From NCBI RefSeq assembly GCF_003589595.1, contig NW_020653770.1, positions 573,104 through 637,103 of the forward strand: a DNA stretch of 64,000 bases. The letters are read 5' to 3'. The notes beneath the pieces are model-generated. The model was not told where the DNA came from. It worked only from the letters and a program-made list of their open reading frames with translations, and ran no database searches. The stretch is from Hyposmocoma kahamanoa (lineage: Eukaryota > Arthropoda > Insecta > Lepidoptera > Cosmopterigidae). Shown here piece by piece: positions 10,293 to 20,020 of the stretch (position 1 is the first letter of the stretch; each line of letters starts with the position of its first letter). A program made the translations under genes and the position numbers.

Positions 10293-10970
10293 CAGCCTTT
10301 TTAATTCAATATTAAAAAGGGTAAAGTTGTTAAAATTGATTACGTCTACTCCACGCCTTTTAATAATTTCCCTAACAGAAAAATGAAGATAGCTCGCAAA
10401 CTAACGTTCATTACGTAAATTGCCCAGGTTTTTGTATTCCACTAGCACCGTTATTGTAACAAGACATCGCGACAAAGGCGCGGGCAAAAACAAGTCATTA
10501 TAATAATCTTTAGTTTTTCTTTCTTCGCGCAGAAGCGACGTTATTTTTCTCCGTTAATGTTAAGCATCCTTATTAAGGAGCAGCCTGCAGCCAAATGGGA
10601 GAAGGGCAATAGGGAGAAATATTTGCGCAAACAAGCGTACCGAATGGAATGCACTACCGGATATGTTTCACGAAAGCTACAATTGGGGATTATTGAGTGC
10701 AAGGCATTCTTTTGGAATGACATTGTAGACAACTTTTAGTAAGCCTGGATTAAGAGCAGTGCAGATTTATCTGAGGACGCCACGTGTGGCGTTAGAACAT
10801 AGTTTTAAAGTGACGCGTGAATTCCGTACAAGCCACCCTTACGTTAATTGTAGGCGACACTCTTCCGTGAATATTCGCACTAAGTTAAATACTCGATTCA
10901 GAGCATTGCGGATACTACGCATGCGGACTGTCCGTCCGTACAGTCCGTACAGTCCGACCGTCCACATATA
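10293..10970. other. No gene found
   Basis: Mixed-composition DNA without a recognised repeat. At 10925-10962 a short tandem repeat of a 9-base unit (gtccgtaca) precedes the LINE E fragment. Confidence 0.4.
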
Positions 10971-10974
10971 TCTT

Positions 10975-11168
10975 CCCTGGCCATCAGATTAAGCTCCGCA
11001 GAATACGTGAGCTTACCGATGTTAGTACTGCCAGACTAGTTTACTTTAGTTACTTCCATAGTATAATGTCCTACGGGATTCTCATGTGGGGTAAAGCGGC
11101 AGATATTCAAACCATATTTGTATTGCAAAAACGAGCGATTCGTTCTGTGTACCGTCTAGTTCCAATTT
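10975..11168 (+). mobile_element. LINE family E coding remnant
   Basis: A single open frame reads IRELTDVSTARLVYFSYF, then SYGILMWGKAADIQT, then IFVLQKRAIRSVYRL. The (Y)G-I-x-x-W-G and F-x-L-Q-K-R-A-(I/L)-R blocks are hallmarks of the region after the RT catalytic domain in Jockey/CR1-type LINEs. It precedes, in protein order, the part seen at 4145-4520. Confidence 0.75.
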
Positions 11169-11169
11169 G

Positions 11170-11488
11170 ACTACAGTAAAAGGTAATACGTGTGAGCACG
11201 CTTAGCTACGATGGCGGAATGAATTGAGTGAGGGGCGCGCGGGCGGCCCAGCGGCGCCGGAGTTCTTTTGCGTTAACACGTACATTCTATTGCAAAGAGT
11301 ACACGTAGTGCACAGCGCGCCATGTAATCATAGCGTCTTTCGTACAGTATTTTCTTTAAAATCTTTAAAATACTATAAGCCACACAACTTCGTTCCGTAA
11401 GTCCGTTTTCCAATGATCCTTTTTAAAACAGGCTGTTGCGGTCTCCTGCTGAGACAAATATCTCCCAGTTTTTTCACACACGCCCGTT
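11170..11488. other. CpG-rich patch, unassigned
   Basis: Contains a GC-rich block at 11223-11268 (gaggggcgcgcggg, cggcgccggag) in otherwise AT-rich DNA. No frame, splice signal or repeat match is clear. Confidence 0.35.
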
Positions 11489-11491
11489 TAA

Positions 11492-11697
11492 GTGCGCATT
11501 TCACCTCCGTCTCACCTAATGGAAAATGACGATGAGATTGACGATGCAGCATGCATACCTATCTAAATAATGCCTATTCACTCTCGCCTTGAAAAGGGCC
11601 TAGTTATAACGTTCAGGATACAAGTCTAAAGGAAAGGGAATTCTCCTCCATAGCCGTTCGCCATATAAATGTGCAAGCGAAACGCTCCGTGTGAATC
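11492..11697 (-). mobile_element. LINE family F, 3' end
   Basis: The minus strand contains the family F C-terminal block (aggcgagagtgaatagg type) and the 3' UTR motif with catcgtcattttcc and ggtgagacggagg. The same order occurs at 57395-57565 and 50690-50780. Confidence 0.65.
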
Positions 11698-11699
11698 TT

Positions 11700-11850
11700 T
11701 ATAACGCACACACTCAACGTAGCCCCGCACTAGGGAAACCCTGTGTCGCGGGTGCCATGGACACACATATAGACAACCACAAATTACACCCAAAGTCACG
11801 AGATAAATAAATTTAGGCCATACAAATATTTATACCGGCCCGGGAATGTA
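11700..11850 (-). mobile_element. Family B SINE, 5'-truncated (copy 3)
   Basis: Reads cgcacacactcaacg, the reversed gcggggctatgttgag motif, ccctgtgtcgcgggtgcc and the reversed gtatggcctaa block, ending at ccggcccgggaat before the tRNA-like head. Confidence 0.8.
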
Positions 11851-11887
11851 ATAGTTTTTAAAATAAAAAATAAAATGTTTTTATTTA

Positions 11888-12088
11888 ACTGCCTCTGTGG
11901 CCGGTCACCATGCCGGACTGCCACTCAGAGGTCCCAGGTTCGATTCCCGAGCCTAGAGAAATATTTGTATGGCCTACATTTGTTTTTGTCTTTTTTTTGT
12001 GTTTGTCTATATGTGTATCCATGGCACCCGCGACACAGGGTTTCCCTAGTGTAGGGCTATGTTGAGTGTGTGTGTGTGTGTTATACAT
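11888..12088 (+). mobile_element. Family B SINE, nearly complete (copy 4)
   Basis: Starts aactgcctctgtggcc, box A partly deleted (tggccggtcacc), box B ggttcgattcc, then the body and a (TG)n-rich tail. It lies 38 bases from copy 3 in the opposite orientation. Confidence 0.9.
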
Positions 12089-12635
12089 TTATACAAATGG
12101 CGACCGCGTACCCAAAGACGCAAAGACCACACACGTCGTTCTAGCGATCTGTAGGGGAGACCTATGTCCGGCTAAGCTAAGACCTATACTTTTAATCTCT
12201 TTTTTAAGGACATCCCCAGTCTGACATGTATATATATATTTGAGAAATGTACGACGCGGTCGACCTTTCCCACGCTACTTTTCACGTTTTCCCGCTTTAT
12301 TAGCTTTTAAAGGCTTTCCAGTACTCAACGCACTGTATATTCAAATAATTTAAGTCATTTTAAGTACTCGATGACGGAATATTGAGATTAGACGTGTTGG
12401 AGCAAGTTGTAATAACGGCTTAATCCGTCTATTTATTTCAATCTTTTATTACGGCGCAGCTTGCATGACTGGGGAAAAGTGAGGCCACAAAATAAGGTGA
12501 TGTTAAGGCAAACATAATAACGCGTAACTTTATTAATACGATGTTGTATTACGTGACTACTGCGAAGTGATACAGTATTATGGAATAAATTATTGTACTG
12601 TACATCAATGTCGCAATGTTAAAATTATAAAATTC
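12089..12635. other. Mostly unassigned; weak LINE tail near start
   Basis: Around 12150-12175 the stretch ggggagacctatgtcc resembles the codons GEAYVQ that end several lepidopteran LINEs, but no longer frame supports it. The rest is AT-rich. Confidence 0.3.
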
Positions 12636-12778
12636 TATGTGTATTCCATAGCATTTATGTTTATTTAAAAAGAGCAACCCCTATTTAGCTTAAAAAATGA
12701 CGTTTTCAAGTGTAAATTTACTTTACCGAATAAACTAAACGATTTCACACTCTGCCTTTTGACTTTGACATTAACCCA
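12636..12778 (+). mobile_element. LINE family E, 3' UTR fragment
   Basis: Contains tattccatagcatttatg, aaaaagagcaacccct and tgacgttttcaagtgtaaa, in the order found after the coding end at 53160-53340 and 27110-27310. The central 'cttgctcgttcttctc' block is deleted. Confidence 0.65.
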
Positions 12779-12779
12779 T

Positions 12780-13090
12780 CCATTATAGATGGCCTTTGGC
12801 CTTGTAGATGGTTTCCTTCACAACGATATTGCAACAACTCTCTCAAATATACGTAACTTAGAAATTATGTAAGTACATAGATTGAAACCGTCGATATCTC
12901 AAGAGAGATGTAACCGTTTTTCCTATGAGCTACAACTACTCTTCAATTCGCAACAAAATTACAATGTTTAAAAATTGTTAACGAATTACAATATACAGTA
13001 AATAATTTAATATAACAAGTTGTAACCGGAAGGCTGAAGTTGTAGATGTACATCCCCGTTCATTTCTATATAAGTTTTGATTACAGTGAC
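12780..13090. other. No gene found
   Basis: AT-rich; no conserved frame. No match to the other families. Confidence 0.35.
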
Positions 13091-13091
13091 A

Positions 13092-13315
13092 CTGACTTCA
13101 TCCGGTTCTCAAAAGGCACGTAGAGTACCTCCATATTTAAAGATAAGCACCGGAGCTGAAGGCTCGCTCACTTCCCGTTGCATAAAATCCCGTGCTCAAG
13201 TAACGGCACACCGCTAAGCCATTGACTCTAAAGTCCACTACCAAATCTCCTCTTCGCTGGCGGAGCTGTAGGCACGCTCATCTCTCGACGTCTCTCCAGT
13301 TCCCAGAAACCTATG
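13092..13315 (+). repeat. Family G interspersed repeat (copy 1)
   Basis: Shares catccggttctcaaaa, accggagctgaaggctcg, cacttcccgttgcat and ctaccaaatctcc with copies at 30035-30225 (+) and 44375-44600 (-). No coding frame or tail is evident, so the class is unknown. Here the 'caccggagctg...cgctc' segment appears twice (13150 and 13262), suggesting an internal duplication. Confidence 0.6.
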
Positions 13316-13329
13316 CGGCTGGAGGGACC

Positions 13330-13680
13330 GGAGATTATTTATTTATTTTATTTTATTTATTTATTTTAAACACTAAGAATATTACAAAAATATATATACA
13401 TCACACCCTTAAACCTACATATATATAGCTCTCTGGGCTAGTTCCGGAAATGTCGGTCGCAGTGTTCGCTGGGGCTTCCCAGCGACTTCATAGTCCGGGT
13501 CCGCCAGAGGCGCCCGTGAAGGCGTATCACTGGCGGGCTTGGTCTGCACATAGTCTCGATAACCGATTACACGCGGGTTTCTATTTGCGAGTTCGGTAAC
13601 TTCGGTATAGTGAACAATGGATTTAAGTTTTTTCCGTTTCGCCATACTTGGTTATCACCCGGACAACTTGCTTCGTGTGG
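13330..13680 (-). CDS. Unrecognised 76-codon frame with retroposon-like tail
   Basis: The minus-strand frame 13645-13415 starts MAKRKKLKSIVHYTEV and continues with NRNPRVIGYRDYVQTKP, ending in PELAQRAIYM. It is basic at the start and rich in Pro, and is GC-richer than its surroundings, as real coding sequence would be. On the minus strand it is followed by an AT-rich stretch ending in (AAAT)n at 13334-13370, which looks like a retroposon tail. I do not recognise the protein. It could be the end of a retroelement ORF or a processed pseudogene. No splice sites were identified. Confidence 0.3.
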
Positions 13681-13960
13681 TCATTGTCGAGTTGGCAAAT
13701 GCGTGAAATAAAAACAAAACTATAGAACAAATTTATGTTACAAATGAATATTACATTAAATTATTAATGGTGTAGTTTCCATTTACACATTGAAAATTTA
13801 AAACTGCCACAATTTTTAATAATTGATGTATTTCGGAAGCATTTTCAATCAATTATCGTCAATTAATTAAATGAATAAATTATGCCCATATAGCTACATG
13901 ATTCCCGGTAATTAAATTGAACGGTATTTTTTTAAAGATTTACTGTTAATAATGTTTTGA
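13681..13960. other. No gene found
   Basis: AT-rich; nothing supported. Confidence 0.35.
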
Positions 13961-13963
13961 GGA

Positions 13964-14115
13964 CCTCGATAGCCTAGCGGTTAGAACTGTGACTGCTAGA
14001 TGAGAAGATCGTGAGTTCATATCCCGGTAATATTAAACTGGACAACGATTTTTATAAACTCTCGTGGTAATCTGCGTAACGCTGAGTTCCGTTACCATAT
14101 GGTACTTATATACTT
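13964..14115 (+). mobile_element. tRNA-derived SINE, separate family
   Basis: The head reads gatagcctagcggttag (box A consensus TRGCNNAGYNGG fits) and gagttcatatcccgg (box B, one or two changes). A body with acgctgagttccg follows. It is unlike families B and C in the body, and only one copy is seen. Confidence 0.6.
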
Positions 14116-14570
14116 CTTTGATCGTCTGGGAAGTTATAAAAAAATATAAGTGGGTAGTTGTTGCGATGGTTGGAGCATTAATATTATTTTTAAACTTATG
14201 TATATCGTGTTTTACTATAGGTTAGAGCCTACGCACACCACGTATTTTATACGCGCCGACGACGCGTGTATACGCGCCCCAAACACTGTCGCCGTGCGTA
14301 TGTAACGCGCATTTTGATAAGAAATAGTGTTAATTTTAGTTTTGTTTCTTAATTACTTACTTAGTTTTTTTTTACATGAAATTTTAAGTGTAAACTCCAG
14401 TTGAATATATAAGCTTCTTGCTTGCAACCTGATTTTGCGCGCCTGTACGCGCGTTCGTTATTTTATTTGATAGATTGCTTGTGATTAAAGGTTATTTTTG
14501 TTAAATATGTTAATTTAAAGTTCCGAACTTGTTTGGTTATGGAACCATACCAACAAAAAACCAAATAGCA
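14116..14570. other. CpG-rich patch within AT-rich DNA
   Basis: At 14228-14310 there are repeated acgcgc/tacgcg motifs (tatacgcgccgacg, gtgtatacgcgcccc, gtaacgcgcatt), with one more at 14437-14455 (gcgcgcctgtacgcgcg). No coding frame; function unknown. Confidence 0.35.
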
Positions 14571-14573
14571 GTA

Positions 14574-14746
14574 AAGCTCCTTATAAAAGAGTTCGTCCGG
14601 GGAAGTACTGCCACCTTACCTATTTCTGCCGCCAAGCAGTAACGCTAAAGTTTTTACAGGTGCTGGTGAAATTACAGGCACGTGTGACTGGTTAACTCAT
14701 ATCTCTGGATGACGGGCGCAGTGACAGTGCCAGTTCTTAAAACCTA
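14574..14746 (+). mobile_element. Family A SINE-like repeat, 3'-truncated
   Basis: Complete family 5' half: agctccttataaaagagttc, ccaccttacctatttctgcc, gctggtgaaattacaggc and gacgggcgcagtgacagtg. It ends before the 3' block and has no A-tail. Confidence 0.8.
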
Positions 14747-14747
14747 G

Positions 14748-15120
14748 AGAACAAAAATTATGAGATTTTGGAACTACCCAAGTATCGCTATAGAGCCTAT
14801 ATTAAATCTAACACGTAATATAAGATTGTCAGCGACTTAATTAATAAAGATCCACTTTATGGGGGTTATTAATTCCGCTACGCGGGTTATTAAATGTGTG
14901 GCTGTTGCTGACTATCCTGGCCACCAGACAATTTATAAGCCCGTTATGAGATTTGGCTTGTTTGAGGTATTCCATGCTTCATTAGCACTACATTCTGCTA
15001 CATTACGGATGGACAGTACTTTCTTCAACGTTTTGTTAATATGCTTATGAATAACTTTATTGATTTGGGTATTTATTTTATATTCTCGCCTATGCCAGGA
15101 CTTTAAAGATACATAAGAAC
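14748..15120. other. Unassigned, possible decayed LINE
   Basis: A frame near 14765-14860 reads ELPKYRYRAYIKS, faintly like LINE C-termini, but no second block supports it. Confidence 0.25.
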
Positions 15121-15125
15121 TGCCT

Positions 15126-15368
15126 ACCCGTTTCTGCTACGAAGCAATAATGTGAGCATTACTGCGTTGCGGTTTTGAAGGGAAAGGGTGCTAATGAAAT
15201 TACGGTCACATGAGACTCGTCAACTTATGTCTCAGGGTCAGGGACGGGCGCAGTGGCAATGCGCCTCAGATCTTTGCGATTTAAAATTTCTGAGTGGCAC
15301 TGAAACTGTTATGGACAGGCATGTCACTTACCACCAGGCGCACGACTTGTTCGTCCCGTCAATAATTT
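15126..15368 (+). mobile_element. Family A SINE-like repeat, 5'-truncated
   Basis: Begins in the tttctgctacgaagcaa block and runs to gcgcacgacttgttcgtcc at the 3' end. The A-tail is lost. Confidence 0.8.
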
Positions 15369-15477
15369 ACTACTTTGGTAGACTTTTGCCTACTCCATAC
15401 CAATCTCCATAGAGAAAATAATGTTACATGAAAATTATAAATTGATACTGTCGTTGTTACTCTTCTGTTTAGTATTA

Positions 15478-15862
15478 GGGGAGACCAGGTTACAAAAGTA
15501 ACACTTTGTACTTTTTCTTTGATTTCTATCTCGATAAAGTGAATATAACCCTTTACAAGTTTCGTCTATCCTATACAAATGTATATTATAATTTTATTTA
15601 GTAGATCATGGTTTCTAACAATTACAAAGCTGCAAAAAATTACACCTTTTTTTTTTTTTTTACCTTGTTACTTTCGTCCTGAGGGTCAGGGCGAAAGTAA
15701 CAAGGTACTGGGCAAAGTAACACTATTAACGCCCAGCGCAATATCATTATATGTACTACGAAAAAGAAATGCAAAATTCGTCTTGCGTCATTTCGGTCAT
15801 TGGATAATTCTACACAGCGTTTGTTACTTTTAACCCCCGTTACTTTTGTACCCGGTCTCCCC
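15478..15862. mobile_element. TA-flanked inverted-repeat element (MITE), 385 bp
   Basis: Ends are inverted repeats of about 25 bases starting ggggagacc, running to caaaagtaac; they differ by one base and one single-base gap. Both ends are flanked by TA (15476-15477 and 15863-15864), as left by Tc1/mariner-type transposases. Inside is a perfect 16-bp inverted repeat (15661-15676 with 15692-15707; loop 15 bases) made from the same gttac/gtaac words. There is no transposase frame, so it is non-autonomous. Confidence 0.8.
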
Positions 15863-15937
15863 TACATTTTCCTATAGCCTATTCTCATACCAGTAGCAAG
15901 GATACATTGATTACCATTTATTAGGTATTATTTTTGC

Positions 15938-16192
15938 CAGCAGTGGAGCTCCTTGCGAAAGTGTTCAACCAGCAAAATACTGCTACCTTACCTATTTCTG
16001 CCGCCAAGCAGTAGTGAGCATTACTGCGTTCCGGTTTTGAAGGGTAGGGGTGCTAGTGAAATTACATTACATTACAACTAATGGCTCAGAGTGATCGGCG
16101 TGGTGGCAGTGCCCCTCTGAGCTGCATTGTCATAGACAGGCATGCCGCTTACCAACAGGCGCACGACTTGTTCGTCCCGTCACTCTCACGCA
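15938..16192 (+). mobile_element. Family A SINE-like repeat
   Basis: Nearly full length from gagctccttgcgaaagtg to gcgcacgacttgttcgtcc. An attac pentamer run (16063-16078) replaces part of the centre. No A-tail. Confidence 0.8.
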
Positions 16193-16314
16193 GGAATCAT
16201 TTACAATTCTATGTACACGATTTACGCTGCAATGGAGTTGCGTGTTTTAGTTTTGTTTGTGTTTTTTGTTTCAAAATCCATTGACAATTTTATTGTGAAA
16301 TAAATTATTTTACA

Positions 16315-16542
16315 CATTGACTTACAATTATATGGACGTCGGGTCCGCGCTAAAAAGTGTCCGCACTTGTAAGGCGCTAAAATCGTATACAGAGCGCCAA
16401 ACTCCGCTTTAGTCTTCATTTGTTCGACTGACAGCGCGATACTGCGATGACATTACAATTTAAATTTCGAATAGGTTGACTTGGGACATTTTTTTCGTGG
16501 TTTTTGTATTAGACCCGTCGTCCATTTATTTGTAAGTCAATG
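16315..16542. mobile_element. 228-bp MITE, copy 1, P-element-like termini
   Basis: Termini are inverted: the first 13 bases (cattgacttacaa) match perfectly and about 28 of the first 31 match. The 8-base flanks 16307-16314 and 16543-16550 match at 7 of 8 positions and are read as a target site duplication. A second copy at 53611-53838 has the same length and only 3 differences. 31-bp ends with 8-bp duplications fit the P superfamily; hAT also gives 8-bp duplications. There is no open frame for a transposase. Confidence 0.9.
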
Positions 16543-16544
16543 AA

Positions 16545-16738
16545 TTTACATTAAGAATTTCCCGAAGATCGTCGTAGAATCTGAGATCGATCGCTCGCGG
16601 CTTTCGGTGGGCAATGGATTTAATTAAGTCGACGTCAATTTCTTACACCATTTATTTGTGCCACAATTCATTAGCGTAGACTACGGGAATGTTCCGTGAT
16701 TGTCGCTCGGTTATCTTAATGTCACTGTTAATTATTAA
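16545..16738. other. Single-copy sequence upstream of a splice-like motif
   Basis: No repeat of the window matches this stretch. It contains cgatcgctcgcggc and is more GC-rich than its flanks. It may be a conserved non-coding sequence, but that cannot be shown from one genome. Confidence 0.3.
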
Positions 16739-16761
16739 TTTCCTTTCTTTTGCAGGTAAGT
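16739..16761 (+). promoter_or_regulatory. Candidate recursive (ratchet) splice site
   Basis: A run of 13 pyrimidines (16739-16751) is followed by gcag and directly by gtaagt, so a 3' splice site and a 5' splice site are fused with no exon between. This is the consensus of ratchet points that remove long introns in steps in insects. A possible branch sequence (cttaat) lies about 40 bases upstream. It would imply that the window is inside a long intron of a plus-strand gene. No exon is seen to confirm this. Confidence 0.45.
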
Positions 16762-16764
16762 GGA

Positions 16765-17900
16765 AAATGGAGGAGCGGACGAGCGGTTTTTGAGGTTAAT
16801 TATCAGATAGTGATTCTGGCGTAAGTAATTTTCGACCGAAGGAACGAAAATAGGCACCAGTAGAAGCGTTTTGGTTACGCCTCTTAACTAACTTAACTAT
16901 GTAACTTTTAAATATGTATTTTATTTGTCATAATATTATTCTTCATTTTCTCTACCAAATTTTATACTATAAACATACATTATTCTGATATTTAATTTTG
17001 CTATCGGTAACAATCTGTGAGGCTATGAATATTGGATTGATCCTACATTTCAGGTCGCCAGGTCTTACCTTACCTTTACCTAAAAAATAAGTGTGTGTGT
17101 GTGGGTGTATTATTGGCATCCGAGGGAGAGAGAAACATAATTTTAACAATATTTCGTAATTGTTTTTACCGGAACCGAATTACGCTTTATATACTAATAG
17201 GACTTTTAGACACAAAGTTCGAGGCCAAGTGTGTGTCTATTATTCATTAAAAAATCTGAAACCATTGGCAGCTCACACCTACTTTCACCAAAAGAAAAGA
17301 TATGTTGATTGCAACGCTCCTTTATTCGCTCACCTATTCGGCTTTCCATTACTATCGCTGTTGCCATTTTACTGTTCTCGATTTTACACAAATAAAATCG
17401 ACAACTAATTATGCAATAAATTTTTATTTGGTTTGTAAATAACCTTCATTGCGGAACTTGTTCAATAAGTCATCGGTAGAACTCAACTACAACCACCGCC
17501 AATAATATTTTGCGACCGGTTTCGAATACAGTTCCCATTAAATAAAATATAACTCGCTAAAATCCTCATCTTATGAAATACGACCGAAATGGACAAATAA
17601 ACAACGTCATAAATTGAAACCGACACCAACACAGCCACTGCGCCAGCAAGCATCGTTATTTCGATGATGTATTGAAACATAGAGTTTTAAGTTCCATTTT
17701 TATTATTCTGCACAAGTTTGAGCCATATTACTTAATTACTTATTATAAATATTTATAGCCTGAAAACTTGTCTCAGTGTATGGTTATTAATATTCTTATT
17801 ATATCTTGCCAACAATGACATTTTGACAACAAAGTTATTTTTATAAACAGCCATATTTATTTACTAATGTTATGCTCCCCGAATTTTGTGGGAAAAAACA
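16765..17900. other. No gene found
   Basis: AT-rich with a (TG)n run at 17090-17105. Short open frames show no recognisable residues, and no family repeat is present across about 1.1 kb. Confidence 0.4.
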
Positions 17901-18690
17901 AAAATAGTTAATTGTTATGCAAGGCTGCAAAGTTGTGCAAACCTGAGCAATTGAAGGAGTGGTTCAATGATAGAAACCTGAGCGTAGCGAGGGTTTCGAG
18001 CCACGAGACGCAAACCAGCTTTGCTGCCGAGCGAAACACACAACTTTTCGCCTCATTATGCCTAGGAAAATGGTATATGAAAGAGAAACAGTCGAATTAT
18101 AACATAATAAATTTATTATGTATAAAAAGAACCTAAGTACATGAATCTTATTAAATAACCTTTTATTTAGATGTATGCGCCAGACTATCGCAAACAGTGA
18201 AATTATTGTATATTTACATTACTTTAATTAAGGTCATTAGTGCAAGTTAATCTAAGTGATACCTAAATTAAGTAAAATTGTTTACTTGTATCTTAATAAT
18301 ATCCAAGTAGGTGATTATAGTATAATGATTAGTCGAAATATTTTGATCAATAAATTACAATAACACAACATGACTAAGAATAACTAATAAACAAAATTAG
18401 TTATCATTGTCAATTTAATGTAAACAATAACAAGAATCAAATATATCAACGAATTTACATCACGTAAATAATGTACGACAAATCGCGTAGTTGAACGTGT
18501 CATGTTTCTTTCTTCATCGAAAGAAAATATTGGGTGCACCACAGTTCATCGTCAAGTTACAATTTCAAACACAGATTTCTAATAAAAAAGAAACACTTTC
18601 CGTGCTACTGAGATGAAAACGAATTTTGTGAAAGAAAAAACCAAAAACAGAACAGGACCAAAAATTTAGTTGACGTAGTGTTCATTGGAG
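17901..18690. other. Mostly unassigned
   Basis: A CpG-containing patch at 17980-18055 (cctgagcgtagcgaggg, gccgagcgaaac) stands out, and the remainder is AT-rich. No supported gene. Confidence 0.3.
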
Positions 18691-18691
18691 G

Positions 18692-19045
18692 TTTCGAAAT
18701 ATAGACATTTACTAAGGAAACTGTGCATCGAATACGAGTTGCACAAAGAGCTATGAAATGCGACATGCTCGGTATTATATTCCTCGAAACACAGACATCC
18801 GACATCGGACGAAAGTTCTAGACGTTGAAGACCGCGTTATAGACCTTAAGTGAAATTGGGCGGGACATCTGGTTAGACGTGGTGATGGATGCTGGAGTGA
18901 GTGGAGTGGTGGTCAGGCCGAAGAAATCCGGGTCGTCCAATTGCAGGCTGAGTCGACGACATAATAAAGGCAGCGGGAAAAACCTGGATCTGAAAGCTTG
19001 ACTGGAACGAAAGGAGGTCTATATCCAGCAGTGGGTGATACTAAA
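18692..19045 (+). mobile_element. LINE C-terminal coding remnant (GRP/VDDI type)
   Basis: Across frame breaks the plus strand reads RIRVAQRAMKCDMLG, then GHLVRRGDGCWS, then GRPIAG followed by a stop and VDDIIKAAGKTW, and ends near VYIQQW. This block order is common at the ends of lepidopteran endonuclease-reverse transcriptase LINEs. Stops and frameshifts make it a fossil. Confidence 0.7.
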
Positions 19046-19113
19046 CAATGATTGTGATATAAATTATTGTCACGTCTTACTGGGCCCATAACTCTACTAA
19101 TGATTGTAAGACA

Positions 19114-19282
19114 AGGCAACATTACAAGGCACATGGGACTTATCAACTTATGTCTCAAGGTGTCGGGCGAAATGCAGTCCCTCTATACGCGATACTGCAA
19201 CTGTTATGGACAGGCGTTGTCGTTTACCACCAGGCTTACATTACATTGGAATTGTTCGTTCGTCACTTGATATCATAAACAG
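19114..19282 (+). mobile_element. Family A SINE-like repeat, 5'-truncated
   Basis: Runs from ggcacatgggacttatc to cacttgatatcataaac, so it keeps the family 3' end. An insertion-like tract (cttacattacattgg) interrupts the 3' block. Confidence 0.75.
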
Positions 19283-19299
19283 TACAGAACTCTAAAAAA

Positions 19300-19560
19300 C
19301 TGACCTTAAAAGTTCGGGGTATTACATCTGTTTGCCAAGTTTTATTGAAGTCGGTTACCGTAAAATGTGCGAAACCAGATTCATCCCCTAGTTTGCCACC
19401 CTCAAAGGTGGAATATTTTCTTCAAATTTGAATAAAATCACTATTGAGGTACCCCCTTTCCAACATAAAAAGGATCATCAAAATCGGTTCACAAATTATA
19501 TACATACAAAAAAATACAGTCGAAATGAAAACCTTCTCCTTTTTTTGAAGTCAATTAAAC
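19300..19560 (+). repeat. Family M interspersed repeat (copy 1)
   Basis: Shares tttgccaccctc, cttcaaatttg, aaatcggttcacaaatt, aatacagtcgaaatgaa and ccttctcctttttttgaag with 21722-21965. Similar sequence is frequent in Lepidoptera (general knowledge); the class is not clear from these two copies. Confidence 0.55.
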
Positions 19561-19640
19561 TCTCCCTGAAAAGAATGAGTAAGAAACTCTAGAGGTCCCT
19601 CTTTGTAACTAAAGATTTGTACACATTTATTACTTACAAA
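19558..19640 (-). mobile_element. LINE family E, 3' UTR fragment
   Basis: Contains cctgaaaagaatgagtaag and aaactctagag, the reversed form of the family E 3' UTR block that also occurs at 22440, 51360 and 56625. Confidence 0.5.
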
Positions 19641-19904
19641 ATTTTAGAGTTTCAGTCACCATGGCAACATCAAAGTGCGGTAGGACTAAAGGTACCACCA
19701 GATTCGTTCTGTAAGTTGAATGTCGGTGCGATAGTTCCAAACTTTTTTAATCAACGCCATTCGGATCAACTGCAAACTCGACAAGGGTGTAATTGTAATG
19801 GTTCCGAAGGTCTACAAGGAACTTTCGACTAAAATTAGGAATTACAATAGTTGTGCAAAATTTACGACATTATTCCACATTTATAAGGCGAACAGTTATG
19901 GAGT

Positions 19905-20020
19905 GAAATTCCTTGCCTGCAGAGATATTCCCTAAAAGCTATAAGAGTGAATAGGCATTATTTAGGTGTGCATCCTCCATCGTCGACCACATCGTCACTT
20001 TCCATAAATGATGTCACATT
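19905..20020 (+). mobile_element. LINE family F, 3' end
   Basis: Reads gagtgaataggcattattta, then catcctccatcgtcgacc and catcgtcactttcc, matching the family F coding end and 3' UTR at 39985-40110 and 59145-59215. Confidence 0.6.

Noticed and set aside
17060..17090. Minus-strand ratchet-like motif (ttttttag then gtaaag)
   Set aside because: The 5' splice half is weak and the tandem gtaagg words nearby suggest simple sequence. Only the plus-strand site at 16739-16761 is kept.
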